Origin: Variovorax sp. KK3
GTDB lineage: Bacteria > Pseudomonadota > Gammaproteobacteria > Burkholderiales > Burkholderiaceae_C
Length of the DNA stretch: 44,303 nt
Direction of reading: 5' to 3'
Assembly (NCBI RefSeq): GCF_001984055.1
Contig: NZ_LYVO01000060.1
Location: 1-44,303, forward strand
How positions within the stretch are numbered: position 1 is the stretch's first letter; every line of letters begins with the position of its first letter. Positions 8,120-17,029 of the stretch are shown here, piece by piece. The notes under the pieces are model-generated. The model saw only the letters and a program-made list of their open reading frames with translations, was not told the DNA's origin and made no database searches. The translations under genes were made by a program, and so were the position numbers.

Positions 8120-8947
8120 TTACGCCAACGGTTGCTCGTGCTTCGTGCCGTCGCCCGCCCGCCGCGAAAACGTGTCGAGAATGAGCTGCGTGGTTTCACG
8201 CGGAGCATCCCAATGCGGGAAGTGGCCACAGCGTTCGAACCAGTGCATTTGCGCGTCCGGAAACATGGACAGTGCCCGCTTCGCTTGGCGCGGGAAACAG
8301 ACCTTATCCTGGCGGCCCCACCCGATGACGAGTGATGCATCGATGCTGCCGCGGGGAGCGCCTTTTTGTTCTTCGCCATAGGCCAGTCGATGCAGCAATT
8401 CGTCGAACGAGCGTGAGTGTGCATAACTGCGCATTTCGTCGAGGACGACGTCGGGATCGAGCGCCCAAGGTCTTCTGGAAAACTGTGCCAGCAGCATGGT
8501 GCGTGCAATCTTGTTGCAGGTGATGGTCGGCATGAGCGGCTGCAACATGCGCACGGCGCGAATCGAGAGCCAGATCGAGGAGAAGAAGGCGTGGCGCTCC
8601 CAGCCGCGCCAGAAGCCTCCGGGATCGAGGGAAACGACGGACCCCAAGACGCCGCCGCGGCGCGCCAACTCGAGCACGAGCCTGGCGCCCATCGAACTGC
8701 CGACCGCGTCCACGTCGCGCAGGCCCTGTGTGTCGATAAACGAAGTGACTGCATCGCACAGCGAGCGAATCGAAGTTTCACCGCGCAAGGGCGGTGTGGC
8801 GCCGAAGCCAGGCAGGTCGACGGCAATGACGTCGTGGCGTGCAGCCAGTGGTTTCCAGATGGTGGACCAGGATCGGGCGCTGCCGCCCAGCCCATGGATG
8901 AGCAACAGCGGCTTGCCTGTGCCTGATCGCAGGTGATTCATATTCAT
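8120..8947 (-). CDS. Alpha/beta hydrolase
   Basis: This single-domain alpha/beta hydrolase has 275 residues. LLLIHGLGGSARSW gives the oxyanion-hole segment. The nucleophile is Ser85 in GSSMG, the acid Asp is in GWGRQDKV and the His in CGHFPHWDAP. The family includes esterases and meta-cleavage C-C hydrolases; the MNMNHLRSGTGKPLLLIHGL opening fits an esterase or lactonase equally well. The gene converges on the FAH-family gene with nine bases between stops, so it is not in that operon but could act in the same pathway. Its promoter must lie in 8948-9112. A second ATG two codons in is possible. Confidence 0.9.
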   Translation of the reverse strand: MNMNHLRSGTGKPLLLIHGLGGSARSWSTIWKPLAARHDVIAVDLPGFGATPPLRGETSIRSLCDAVTSFIDTQGLRDVDAVGSSMGARLVLELARRGGVLGSVVSLDPGGFWRGWERHAFFSSIWLSIRAVRMLQPLMPTITCNKIARTMLLAQFSRRPWALDPDVVLDEMRSYAHSRSFDELLHRLAYGEEQKGAPRGSIDASLVIGWGRQDKVCFPRQAKRALSMFPDAQMHWFERCGHFPHWDAPRETTQLILDTFSRRAGDGTKHEQPLA

Positions 8948-9112
8948 GGGTTGATCTCATGTCGGAACGACATCGCGGACTTGTCCGGATGCGCGGTCTT
9001 GGACGATCATGCGCCTGATGCAACGTGAAGCGCGTCGGCCATGACGACATCCGGGAACACGGTGCGGGCCTCCCGAGCAGCCGCGCGCGGCCCGCCAACG
9101 CTTTCAAGCCGC

Positions 9113-10096
9113 TCAAGCCCGCGGCCCTTTCTTCTTCGCCGCACGAACCTTGCCCGCCGCAGGCACATCCCCCGGCCCGCTGCGCAGCGCCGCGCGCAGC
9201 GTCTCTTCCACCTTCAGCGCAGCGAACTCCGTCTGCACCGCATCCACCATCTTCGCGCTCGCCACCGACACCTTGCGGTTGCTCGGCCAGGCCACCACCC
9301 AGGCGGTCTCGAAGCCCTTGATCGGCGCCAGCGAGACGGAGCCGGCCTCGTACTCGCGCAGTGCCGCCGAGAAGGGCACCACCATGTAGGCGACGCCGCG
9401 GCACACCAGGTCGATGCTCAGGTGGAGCGGCTGCACGTCCATCAGCACGTTGAGCGGCAGGCCCAGCCGGCTCGCTTCCTTGCTGAGGCCGCTGGTCACG
9501 CGGTTCGAGCGCGAGATCAAGAGCGGATGCTTCGCGACGAACTCGAGGTCCACGGGCTGGTCCATGCGCAGCCCCGCGCGCGAAGGGCCGCCGACGACCA
9601 GCGGCTCATTCACCAGCAAGCGCGTGCTCAGCGCCTTGCCCTCGGCGTCGTTGCGCAAGAAGATGCCGACGTCGCAGACGCCGCGCGCCAGCGAATCGGC
9701 GATCACGTGGGACAGGTTCTCGATCACGCTCAGGCGCACCTTGGGGTAGCGGCGCAGGAAGCCTTCGAGCACGGCGCCGCCGATCAGCACGCGCGTCGAT
9801 GGCGTCATGCCCAGCACCAGGTGCCCCGATGGCACCTCCGACTCGGCCTGCAGGTCTTCCTTCAGCTGATGCACGTCCTGCAGCAGTTGCCGCGCACGTT
9901 CGCCGAGGATCTCGCCGGCCCGCGTGAGCACCACGCCGCGCGAGGTGCGCTCCAGCAGCTTGGTGCCGGTTTCCTCTTCGAGCAGCTGCATCTGCCGCGT
10001 GAGCGCGGACTGCGAGATGTAGCGTACCCGTGCCGCCGCAGCGAAGCCGCGGTGCTCCACGATCGAAAGAAAGTAGCCCAGTTGGCGCAGGTCCAT
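9113..10096 (-). CDS. LysR-family regulator of the divergent dioxygenase/TRAP cluster
   Basis: The 327-residue protein starts with MDLRQLGYFLSIVEHRGFAA, and YISQSALTRQMQLLEEE is the recognition helix region; this is the standard LysR N-terminus. The effector domain runs from about residue 92 (GHLVLGMTPSTRVLIGGAVL). The tail is lysine-rich (AAKKKGPRA). An upstream in-frame ATG (10351) would add 85 residues lying across the operator region and is unlikely. The gene is divergent from the 16.5 kb plus-strand cluster that starts at 10323, with two T-N11-A palindromes in between, so it is the obvious candidate regulator. The inducer is unknown. Confidence 0.93.
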   Translation of the reverse strand: MDLRQLGYFLSIVEHRGFAAAARVRYISQSALTRQMQLLEEETGTKLLERTSRGVVLTRAGEILGERARQLLQDVHQLKEDLQAESEVPSGHLVLGMTPSTRVLIGGAVLEGFLRRYPKVRLSVIENLSHVIADSLARGVCDVGIFLRNDAEGKALSTRLLVNEPLVVGGPSRAGLRMDQPVDLEFVAKHPLLISRSNRVTSGLSKEASRLGLPLNVLMDVQPLHLSIDLVCRGVAYMVVPFSAALREYEAGSVSLAPIKGFETAWVVAWPSNRKVSVASAKMVDAVQTEFAALKVEETLRAALRSGPGDVPAAGKVRAAKKKGPRA

Positions 10097-10160
10097 GCGC
10101 GCCAGTATAGGAAGCGCCCACCGGAATTTTCGATAGGCACCTCGCGAACAGAGTACGTTT

Positions 10161-10209
10161 GTTTTAAGTAAAAACGCGAATCTCGGCCTCAGCCATCTAA
10201 TTATTGGAT
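10161..10209. promoter_or_regulatory. Two T-N11-A palindromes, candidate LysR binding sites
   Basis: GTTTTAAGTAAAAAC (10161-10175) has perfect GTTTT/AAAAC arms, and ATCTAATTATTGGAT (10195-10209) is palindromic at 12 of 15 positions. Both fit the T-N11-A LysR box, and their starts are 34 bases apart, as for recognition and activation sites. They lie in the AT-rich centre of the 226-base gap between the LysR gene and the first dioxygenase gene. Occupancy is inferred. Confidence 0.5.
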
Positions 10210-10322
10210 AGCCGACTCGCCCAAATTGAATTTCCTCCCCCTTGGGCATTGGATGACACTGCCATCGAGGACGCGGCGATGCACCGCTTCCATCCAAGGC
10301 ACGAGAGACAGAGACAGGAGAC

Positions 10323-11096
10323 ATGACCATGCTGACCCGGCAACAGATCACCAGCTACGAGGAGCAGGGCCTGCTCGTGCTGCCTTCGTTCTTCGATGCC
10401 CAGGAAATCGGCGAACTGATGGCCGACATGCCGCGCATCTGCGAGCTCCAGCGCCCCGAGATCGCGCGCGCTGCCACCGGCGAGATGCGCACGGCGCTGG
10501 CCTTGCACCGCTACAGCGAGCCGTTCCGCCGCTTCATGCACAACCCGCGCCTGCTGGAAATCGCGCGCCAGCTCATCGACGACGACGTGTATTGCCACCA
10601 GTACAAGATCGTCTGCAAGGACCCGATGGGCACGCTCGACTTTCCCTGGCACCAGGACTACGGCAACTGGCAGGACCTCGACGGCATGCCCGCGCCCCGT
10701 GCGCTGAACATCTCGATCTACCTCGATCCGGTCACGGAGTTCAACGGGCCCGTGGCCTTCATCCCGGGTTCGCACAAGCGCGGCCGCATTCCTTCGCTGG
10801 CCGAGCAGCCTGCGGGCTTGGAAGGCATGACCACACTGGCGCGGCTCAATCGCGGGGTGATCGAAGACCTGGTCAACGAATTCGGCATGGTCTCGCCCAA
10901 GGGGCCGGCCGGCACGGTCGCGATCTTCCACGGGCTCACCGCGCATGCGTCCACGCCCAACATCAGCCCGTGGACGCGCCACATCCTGTACTTCACGGCC
11001 AACGGCGTGCGCAACGCGATCCGCCAACCGACCCGCCCCGACTACGTCGCGCATCGCACCTTCGATGTGCTCGAGCCCGAGCTCGCCGCGGCTTGA
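10323..11096 (+). CDS. Phytanoyl-CoA dioxygenase (PhyH)-family oxygenase 1
   Basis: This 257-residue Fe(II)/2-oxoglutarate oxygenase of the PhyH family opens the large cluster. The iron ligands are His110 and Asp112 in PWHQDYGNW and the distal His208 in LTAHASTPN. The DGMPAPRALNISIYLD stretch and FIPGSH match two further oxygenases in the cluster (12237 and 19379), so the three form a paralogue set. PhyH enzymes hydroxylate acyl-CoAs, free acids or zwitterions such as ectoine; these three look more like the small-substrate branch than human phytanoyl-CoA hydroxylase, which is a judgement from motif spacing. AGGAGACATGACC gives the ribosome site; a second ATG (10329) two codons in also fits. 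The gene is followed 26 bases later by a TRAP binding-protein gene. Confidence 0.92.
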   Translation: MTMLTRQQITSYEEQGLLVLPSFFDAQEIGELMADMPRICELQRPEIARAATGEMRTALALHRYSEPFRRFMHNPRLLEIARQLIDDDVYCHQYKIVCKDPMGTLDFPWHQDYGNWQDLDGMPAPRALNISIYLDPVTEFNGPVAFIPGSHKRGRIPSLAEQPAGLEGMTTLARLNRGVIEDLVNEFGMVSPKGPAGTVAIFHGLTAHASTPNISPWTRHILYFTANGVRNAIRQPTRPDYVAHRTFDVLEPELAAA

Positions 11097-11122
11097 TGCA
11101 TGAACACGGCAGGAGACAAGGC

Positions 11123-12172
11123 ATGGACTCGCGCATGAACAACACCCAGGCTTCCACCACGAACCGGCGCGGCTTCCTGGCCGGCAGCGCGGCGATGGCC
11201 GCCGCCGGCGCACTGCCGCTCTTCAGCATTCCGCGCTATGCGCGTGCGGCAGAGATCAACCTGAAGTACGGCAGCGAGCTGCCGCTCGAGCATCCGCAGG
11301 TGGTGCGCATCAAGGAAGCGGCCGAGGCCGTGGGCAAGGAAACCAATGGCCGCGTGAACATCGAGGTGTTCGCGAACGGCGCGCTGGGCAGCATCACCGA
11401 CATGATTTCGCAGACCCGTTCGGGTGCGATGCAGATGCTCAGCGTCGCCATGGCCAACATGACCACCTTCGATCCGAAGGCGTCGCTCAGCATTCCCTAC
11501 GCTTTCAGGGACTACGACGCCGTGTGGGCCGCGATGGACGGAGACGTGGGCGCGCATTCGCGCCGCGTGATCAGCCGCTTCGGGCTGCACGTGTTCGACA
11601 AGATGTGGGACCACGGCTTTCGCCAGATGACCTCGCGCGTGAAGCCCATCGCCTCACCCGACGACCTGAAGGGCGTCAAGATCCGCGTGGCCGTCGTGCC
11701 GATGTACGTGTCGCTCTTCCGCTCGCTCGGCGCGGCGCCCACGCCGATCAACTTCAGCGAGCTCTACACCTCGCTGCAGACGCGCGTGGTCGACGGCCAG
11801 GAGAACTCGCTTGCGCTCATCGACAGTGCGCGCTTCTATGAAGTGCAGACCTTCGTGTCGATGACCAATCACATCTGGGAAGGCTACGTCACGGTCTTCA
11901 ACGACGCGGCGTGGAAGAAGATTCCCGCCAACCTGCAGGACACCATCGCGAAGAGCTTCGCGCAGGCCACGCTTGCGCAGCGCCAGGACATGGTGGCGCT
12001 GTCGGGCAAGCTGCAGGCGCAGCTTCAGACCAAGGGCATGAAGTTCAACCAGCCCGATCCGGCGCCGTTCCGCAAGGCCTTGACCGACGCCGGCTTCTAC
12101 AAGGAGTGGCGCGAGAAGTTCGGGCCCGAGTCGTGGGCCGTGCTCGAGAAGTACAGCGGCAACCTGGCCTGA
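11123..12172 (+). CDS. TRAP transporter substrate-binding protein DctP 1 (Tat signal)
   Basis: The 349-residue DctP-family protein captures a carboxylate in the periplasm for a TRAP permease. The N-terminus carries a twin-arginine signal (TNRRGFLAG, then an Ala-rich hydrophobic stretch to about residue 45). EVFANGALGSITDMISQTRS and DLKGVKIRV are family hallmarks; the latter lies just before the arginine region that usually grips a carboxylate. The C-terminus GFYKEWREKFG recurs in the second paralogue. AGGAGA sits six bases before the start at 11123. It is one of three DctP genes sharing one fused permease gene (13529) in this cluster, and directly follows a PhyH oxygenase gene. Confidence 0.94.
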   Translation: MDSRMNNTQASTTNRRGFLAGSAAMAAAGALPLFSIPRYARAAEINLKYGSELPLEHPQVVRIKEAAEAVGKETNGRVNIEVFANGALGSITDMISQTRSGAMQMLSVAMANMTTFDPKASLSIPYAFRDYDAVWAAMDGDVGAHSRRVISRFGLHVFDKMWDHGFRQMTSRVKPIASPDDLKGVKIRVAVVPMYVSLFRSLGAAPTPINFSELYTSLQTRVVDGQENSLALIDSARFYEVQTFVSMTNHIWEGYVTVFNDAAWKKIPANLQDTIAKSFAQATLAQRQDMVALSGKLQAQLQTKGMKFNQPDPAPFRKALTDAGFYKEWREKFGPESWAVLEKYSGNLA

Positions 12173-12236
12173 GCGGCCGGCGGCACGGCAAGACAACCTC
12201 AGTCAACACAAGACAAGCCCTCCAAGGAGACCCGAA

Positions 12237-13031
12237 TTGCTGACCCGAGAACAGATCGAAAGCTATGAACGCGACGGCTACCTGGTGCTGCCGGAGCTGT
12301 TCACGCCCGAAGAAATCGCGGTGGTGCGGCGCGCCGCATCCGACGTCTACGCCATGGACCGCCCCGAGATCTGGCGCGGCAAGGGCGGCGAATTTCGCCT
12401 CGCTTTCGGCGTGCAGCACTACCACCCGGTGTTCGACCTCTTCCTGCGCCACCCGCGCCTGGTCGAGCCCACGCGCGACCTGCTGGGCGGCGATGTGTAT
12501 TGCCACCAGTACAAGCTGATCAACAAGCAGCCCTTCGGCAAGCTCGACTTCCCCTGGCACCAGGACTTCGCCAACTGGAACGTCTTCGACGGCATGCCCG
12601 AGCCGCGCGCGCTGAACATCTCGGTGTTCCTCGATGAAGTCCACGAATTCAACGGCCCGGTGATCTTCATCCCCGGTGCGCACAAGGAGGGCCTGATCCA
12701 CGCCGACGTGCTGCCGATGGATGGCGTGGACCAGGACGGCGCGCACACCATCACGGGCAAGGAGCTCGAGCGGCTCGCGCGCGCCAACGGCATGGTCGCG
12801 CCCAAGGGCAAGGCCGGCACGGCGGTGCTGTTCCACCCGTACATGCCGCACGCCTCATCGCCGAACCAGTCGCCCTGGCCGCGCAGCACCATCTACCTCA
12901 CGAGCAACCGGGTGGACAACCACATCCGCAAGCCCACGCGCCCCGAGTACGTGGCGCACACCGACTTCACGCCGATCGTGGAAGTCGCCGACGACGCACT
13001 CCTCACCTACGAGGAAGCGGCGGCCGCCTGA
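12237..13031 (+). CDS. Phytanoyl-CoA dioxygenase (PhyH)-family oxygenase 2 (TTG start)
   Basis: This 264-residue PhyH-type oxygenase closely resembles the one at 10323: both begin with MLTR.QI.SYE and share YCHQYK, PWHQD and DGMP.PRALNIS. Iron ligands are His108 and Asp110 in PWHQDFANW and distal His205 in MPHASSPN. The start is TTG, supported by AAGGAGA seven bases upstream and by alignment with the first oxygenase. RPEYVAHTDFTPI near the C-terminus recurs in the oxygenase at 19379. The 64-base gap from the DctP gene suggests the same transcript. It may act on the same substrate class as its paralogue or on the next hydroxylation step; nothing visible decides. Confidence 0.92.
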   Translation: MLTREQIESYERDGYLVLPELFTPEEIAVVRRAASDVYAMDRPEIWRGKGGEFRLAFGVQHYHPVFDLFLRHPRLVEPTRDLLGGDVYCHQYKLINKQPFGKLDFPWHQDFANWNVFDGMPEPRALNISVFLDEVHEFNGPVIFIPGAHKEGLIHADVLPMDGVDQDGAHTITGKELERLARANGMVAPKGKAGTAVLFHPYMPHASSPNQSPWPRSTIYLTSNRVDNHIRKPTRPEYVAHTDFTPIVEVADDALLTYEEAAAA

Positions 13032-13089
13032 CGACCGGCGCCCCTCCACCGAATGACGAACACCCCGCCGCGGCGGGAATGGCCGAGCC

Positions 13090-13503
13090 ATGCCTGAAAA
13101 CTTCGAAGCCCGAACCGAGCGAGCACCGGATGCCGACAAGGCCGCGGTGATCGCCGCCGACGACGCGCGCCTCGCGGCCATGTGCGGCAACGACCTGCAC
13201 GCGCTCGGGCAGTTGCTCGACGACGGGCTCTCGTATTGCCATTCCACCGGCGCCGTCGAGGACAAGTCGCAATACCTCGATGCGCTGCGCAGCGGAAGGG
13301 TGAAGTACGTCTCGATGCAGCGCGACATCGCGCATCTCGGGCGCTGGGGCGCGTGTGCCGTCATGCAGGGCACCGTCGGCGTCACGGCCGAGGTCGCGGG
13401 GCAGCCCTACCGCACCCGGGCCGCTTTCACCGCCACCTGGGTCGAAACGCACGGCGCCTGGCGCATGGCCGCCTGGCAGGCCACACCGTCGACACACGCC
13501 TGA
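13090..13503 (+). CDS. NTF2-like (SnoaL/DUF4440-type) protein
   Basis: The 137-residue protein shows the NTF2-like cone fold pattern: an N-terminal helix (KAAVIAADDARLAAMCGND), then LSYCHSTGAVEDKSQYLDAL, the motif shared by DUF4440 proteins, and strand-rich segments ending in FTATWVETHGAWRMAAWQA. Members include small dehydratases, isomerases and scaffold or ligand-binding proteins. It sits between an oxygenase gene and the TRAP permease gene in the same direction, so a role in the pathway is likely, perhaps isomerisation or dehydration of a hydroxylated product. No catalytic set can be assigned from sequence alone. Confidence 0.82.
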   Translation: MPENFEARTERAPDADKAAVIAADDARLAAMCGNDLHALGQLLDDGLSYCHSTGAVEDKSQYLDALRSGRVKYVSMQRDIAHLGRWGACAVMQGTVGVTAEVAGQPYRTRAAFTATWVETHGAWRMAAWQATPSTHA

Positions 13504-13528
13504 CTCATCACCATCGGAAGGACGAACA

Positions 13529-15424
13529 ATGAACGCCGCTGGAGACATCATGGACGCCCATCAGGCCCCAGGACCTGGCAGCACCCTGCCGCCATCCGCC
13601 TTCGCCGTGTCGGTGAGGGCCGCGACCGGCTGGCTGGTCAAGGGCATCGAGGCGGTGTGCGCGCTGATCCTGGTGGTCGAGATCGGGCTGCTGTTCACGG
13701 GCGTCATCTGCCGCTACGTGCTGCACTACCCGCTGGTGTGGTCCGACGAGCTCGCCTCCATCCTCTTCATCTGGCTGACCATGCTGGGCGCCGTGCTGGC
13801 CTTGCACAAGGGTTCGCACATGCGGCTGACGGCCTTCGTCAACCGCCTGCCGCGATGGGCGCCGCTGCTGGGCACCATGTCGCTGCTGCTGACCGTGGTG
13901 TTCCTCGCGGCGCTGATGCATCCGGTGTGGGAGCACGTGCAGTCCGAGTCGATCCTCACCACCACGGCGCTGGGCATCCAGAACACCTGGCGCGTGTCGT
14001 CGCTGCTCGTCGGGCTGGCGCTGATGCTGCTGCTGAGCGGGCTCGACCTGGCCACGCGAACCAACTTCAAGCAGCTGCTGGTCTGCGCAGCCATCGCGGC
14101 CGTGGTCGGTGGCGCATTGTGGGCGGCGGGCCCGTCGCTGCGCGGCCTCGGCAACTACAACCTCGCGATCTTCTTCGTCGTGCTGGTCGGCCTGTGCGTC
14201 GCCGGCGGCATGCCGATCGCCTTCGCCTTCGGTATCGCCACCGTCGCCTACCTGGGCTTCACGACCGACGCGCCCATGAGCATCGTCATCAGCCGCATGG
14301 ACGAAGGCATGTCGCACATCATCCTGCTGGCCGTGCCGCTGTTCGTGGTGCTGGGCCTGCTGCTGCAGATCACCGGCATCGCCAAGGCGATGATCGAGTT
14401 CCTGGCCTCGCTGCTCGGGCACGTGAAAGGCGGACTTTCCTACGTGCTGCTCGCCGGCATCTACGTGGTCTCCGGCATCTCGGGGTCGAAGGCCGCCGAC
14501 ATCGCCGCCATCGCGCCCGCGCTGTTCCCCGAGATGCAGAAGCGCGGCTACAACAGCGGCGAGATGGGTGCGCTGCTCTCGGCCTCCGCGGCGATGTCGG
14601 AGACGATTCCGCCGAGCCTGGTGCTGATCACCATCGGCTCGGTGCTCGGCGTGTCGATCTCGGCCCTGTTCACCGGCGGCATCATCCCCGCGCTGGTGCT
14701 GGCGCTCGCGCTGGCCGTCGTGGTCTGGTTCAAATCGAAGGGCAACGCACCGGCGGTCGCCAAGAAGGCGACGCGCAAGGAAGTGCTGCGCCTGCTCATG
14801 GTCGCCGTGCCCGCGCTGTCGCTGCCGCTGGTGATCCGCGGGGCCGTGGTCGAAGGCATCGCGACGGCCACCGAGGTCGCCACGGTCGGCATCGTGTATG
14901 CCGTGCTGATCGGCGTGCTGGTCTACCGCACCTTCGACGCGCGGCGCATTTATCCGATGCTGGTGGAAACGGCCACGCTCTCGGGCGCGATCCTGCTGAT
15001 CATGGGCACCGCCACCGCCATGGGCTGGGCGCTGAGCCAGTCGGGCTTCTCGCGCCAGCTGGTCGCCGCCATCTCGGGCGTGCCCGGCGGCGCAGCCGGC
15101 TTCCTGGCCATCAGCATCGTCGTCTTCATCGTGCTGGGCTCGCTGCTCGAAGGCATCCCTGCCATCGTGCTCTTCGGGCCGCTGCTGTTCCCGGCCGCCC
15201 GCGCGCTCGGCATCCATGAAGTGCACTACTCGATGGTCGTGGTGCTCGCCATGGGCATCGGCCTCTTCGCGCCGCCCTTCGGCGTGGGCTTCTTCGGCGC
15301 CTGCGCCATCGGAAAGATAGATCCCGACAAGGCGGCGGGCTATATCTGGCCCTACATGGCCGCGCTGCTCGCGGGCCTCGCACTCGTCGCTGCATTCCCC
15401 TGGCTGTCCACCGGGCTGCTGTAG
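13529..15424 (+). CDS. TRAP transporter fused permease (DctQM)
   Basis: This 631-residue protein joins both TRAP membrane subunits. The small DctQ part (about residues 20-190) has four hydrophobic segments and the typical RYVLHYPLVWSDELASILFI and LHKGSHMRL. The large DctM part (from about 205) has roughly a dozen membrane segments with IAFAFGIATVAYLG, GLLLQITGIAKAMIEFL, SGISGSKAADIAAIAPALFP and ETIPPSLVLITIGS. It imports a carboxylate with sodium, taking it from a DctP protein. It is the only TRAP permease in the window, while three DctP genes flank it, so it probably serves all three. GGAAGGA precedes the start. Confidence 0.95.
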   Translation: MNAAGDIMDAHQAPGPGSTLPPSAFAVSVRAATGWLVKGIEAVCALILVVEIGLLFTGVICRYVLHYPLVWSDELASILFIWLTMLGAVLALHKGSHMRLTAFVNRLPRWAPLLGTMSLLLTVVFLAALMHPVWEHVQSESILTTTALGIQNTWRVSSLLVGLALMLLLSGLDLATRTNFKQLLVCAAIAAVVGGALWAAGPSLRGLGNYNLAIFFVVLVGLCVAGGMPIAFAFGIATVAYLGFTTDAPMSIVISRMDEGMSHIILLAVPLFVVLGLLLQITGIAKAMIEFLASLLGHVKGGLSYVLLAGIYVVSGISGSKAADIAAIAPALFPEMQKRGYNSGEMGALLSASAAMSETIPPSLVLITIGSVLGVSISALFTGGIIPALVLALALAVVVWFKSKGNAPAVAKKATRKEVLRLLMVAVPALSLPLVIRGAVVEGIATATEVATVGIVYAVLIGVLVYRTFDARRIYPMLVETATLSGAILLIMGTATAMGWALSQSGFSRQLVAAISGVPGGAAGFLAISIVVFIVLGSLLEGIPAIVLFGPLLFPAARALGIHEVHYSMVVVLAMGIGLFAPPFGVGFFGACAIGKIDPDKAAGYIWPYMAALLAGLALVAAFPWLSTGLL

Positions 15425-15450
15425 CCCGCCATCCCCTCGATCTCGCACCC

Positions 15451-17001
15451 ATGGCCATCACCCAACTCTTCGCCCGCGGCGCCTCTCTGCATCCCGCCCG
15501 CATCTGCCTGCAGGACGAGACAGGCACCCGCACCTACGCGCAGGTGCGCGATCGCGTCACGCGCCTGGCGGGCCGCCTGAACGCCGCCACCGGCCAGCCG
15601 GCCGGCGAGAAGTGCGCCGTGTATTCGCCCAATGCGGCCGTCGCCGTGGAATGCCTGATCGGCATCCAGTGGGCCGGCGCCGTGTACGTGCCGCTCAATC
15701 CTAAGAACCACACGCAGGAAAACGTCGCGATCCTCGACAACTGCGACGTCACCACGCTCTTCTTTCACAGCGCGCTCGTCGCGCAGGTCGAGCAATTGCG
15801 CGTGGCCTGCCCGCGGCTCACGCGCTTCATCGCCATCGACAAGCCGGTGTCGAACGCGCTCTTCCTCGACGAGTGGATCGCCGACGCCGCACCGCGCGCG
15901 ACGCCTTTCCCCTTCGAGCCGAACGACGTGGTCGCCATCTACTCCACCGGCGGCACCACCGGCCTGCCCAAGGGCGTGATGCTGACCAGCAACAACTGGG
16001 ACATCACGGCCGCCAACTTCCATGCGCATACGCCGGTGAAGAAGCCGCCGGTGTTCCTGGCCGTGTCGCCGATCACGCATGCGGCTGGCACCTTCGCCTT
16101 CATGGTGATGGCGATCGGCGGCAAGACGGTCATCCTGCCCGGCTTCGACGCCGAGGCGGTGCTGGCGGCGATCGAGCGCGAGCGCGTCACGCACGTCTAT
16201 CTGCCGCCCACGGCGATCTACATGCTGCTCGAGCACCCCTCCATCCGCGCACGCGACTACTCGTCGCTGGAATACTTCATCTACACCTCCGCGCCCATGG
16301 CGGTGACCAAGCTGCGCGAGTGCCTCGACATCTTCGGCCCCGTGATGATCCAGTTCTGGGGCCAGACCGAGGCGCCGAGCTTCTGCACCTGCCTGGCGCG
16401 CGAGGACCACCTGGACCTCACGCCCGAACGCGAGAAGCGGCTGCAGAGCTGCGGCCGCCCGACGCTGCTCACGCCGGTGGCCGTGATGGACGAAGAAGGC
16501 CGGCTGCTGGCGTCGGGCGAGAAGGGCGAGCTCGTGGTCAACGGCCCGCTGGTGATGGCCGGCTACTACAACAACCCCGCCGCGACGGCGGCCGTCTCCA
16601 CCTACGGCTGGCACCGCACCGGCGACGTGGGGTACGTCGACGCCGACGGCTACGTGTTCATCGTCGACCGCAAGAAGGAAATGATCATCACCGGCGGCTA
16701 CAACGTGTACCCGCGCGAAGTCGAGAACGTGCTGCTGGCCCACCCGGCCATCCAGGAATGCGCCGTGGTCGGTGCGCCGCACGACAAGTGGGGCGAGGCG
16801 GTGACGGGCGTCATCGAGCTCAAGACCGGCAGCACGCTCGAAGCCGGCGAACTCATCGCCTGGTGCAAGTCGCAGCTGGGCAGCGTGAAGGCGCCCAAGT
16901 CGGTCGAGTTCTGGCCGCAGCTCCCACGCACGTCGGTCGGCAAGGTCGACAAGAAGGTGATCCGCCAGCGCTTCTGGGAAGGCCTGGAGCGCGCGATCTG
17001 A
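15451..17001 (+). CDS. Class I adenylate-forming acyl-CoA ligase 1
   Basis: This 516-residue AMP-binding enzyme activates a carboxylic acid to its CoA thioester. The P-loop STGGTTGLPKGVM is near residues 165-177, WGQTEAP near 308, RTGDVGYVDADGYVFIVDRK near 390 and GGYNVYPREVENVL near 415. The catalytic lysine lies in RTSVGKVDKKVIRQ near the C-terminus. The overall form resembles medium-chain fatty-acid or aryl-CoA ligases. It sits 26 bases after the permease gene and 28 before the thiolase gene, so it is well placed to activate the imported acid. A second, different ligase is encoded at 20185, suggesting two acids or two stages of activation. Confidence 0.93.
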   Translation: MAITQLFARGASLHPARICLQDETGTRTYAQVRDRVTRLAGRLNAATGQPAGEKCAVYSPNAAVAVECLIGIQWAGAVYVPLNPKNHTQENVAILDNCDVTTLFFHSALVAQVEQLRVACPRLTRFIAIDKPVSNALFLDEWIADAAPRATPFPFEPNDVVAIYSTGGTTGLPKGVMLTSNNWDITAANFHAHTPVKKPPVFLAVSPITHAAGTFAFMVMAIGGKTVILPGFDAEAVLAAIERERVTHVYLPPTAIYMLLEHPSIRARDYSSLEYFIYTSAPMAVTKLRECLDIFGPVMIQFWGQTEAPSFCTCLAREDHLDLTPEREKRLQSCGRPTLLTPVAVMDEEGRLLASGEKGELVVNGPLVMAGYYNNPAATAAVSTYGWHRTGDVGYVDADGYVFIVDRKKEMIITGGYNVYPREVENVLLAHPAIQECAVVGAPHDKWGEAVTGVIELKTGSTLEAGELIAWCKSQLGSVKAPKSVEFWPQLPRTSVGKVDKKVIRQRFWEGLERAI

Positions 17002-17029
17002 TTTCCATTCAACGCCAACAAGGAATCCA

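Noticed and set aside
10097..10351. N-terminal extension of the LysR protein to the ATG at 10351
   Set aside because: It would translate the operator region, adds 85 residues without similarity to the family and would remove the divergent promoter.
13508..15448. 646-codon open frame antisense to the TRAP permease gene
   Set aside because: Its translation is rich in His, Gln, Arg and Asp without any domain pattern, as expected for the reverse of a GC-rich gene. The plus-strand protein has clear membrane segments and family motifs.
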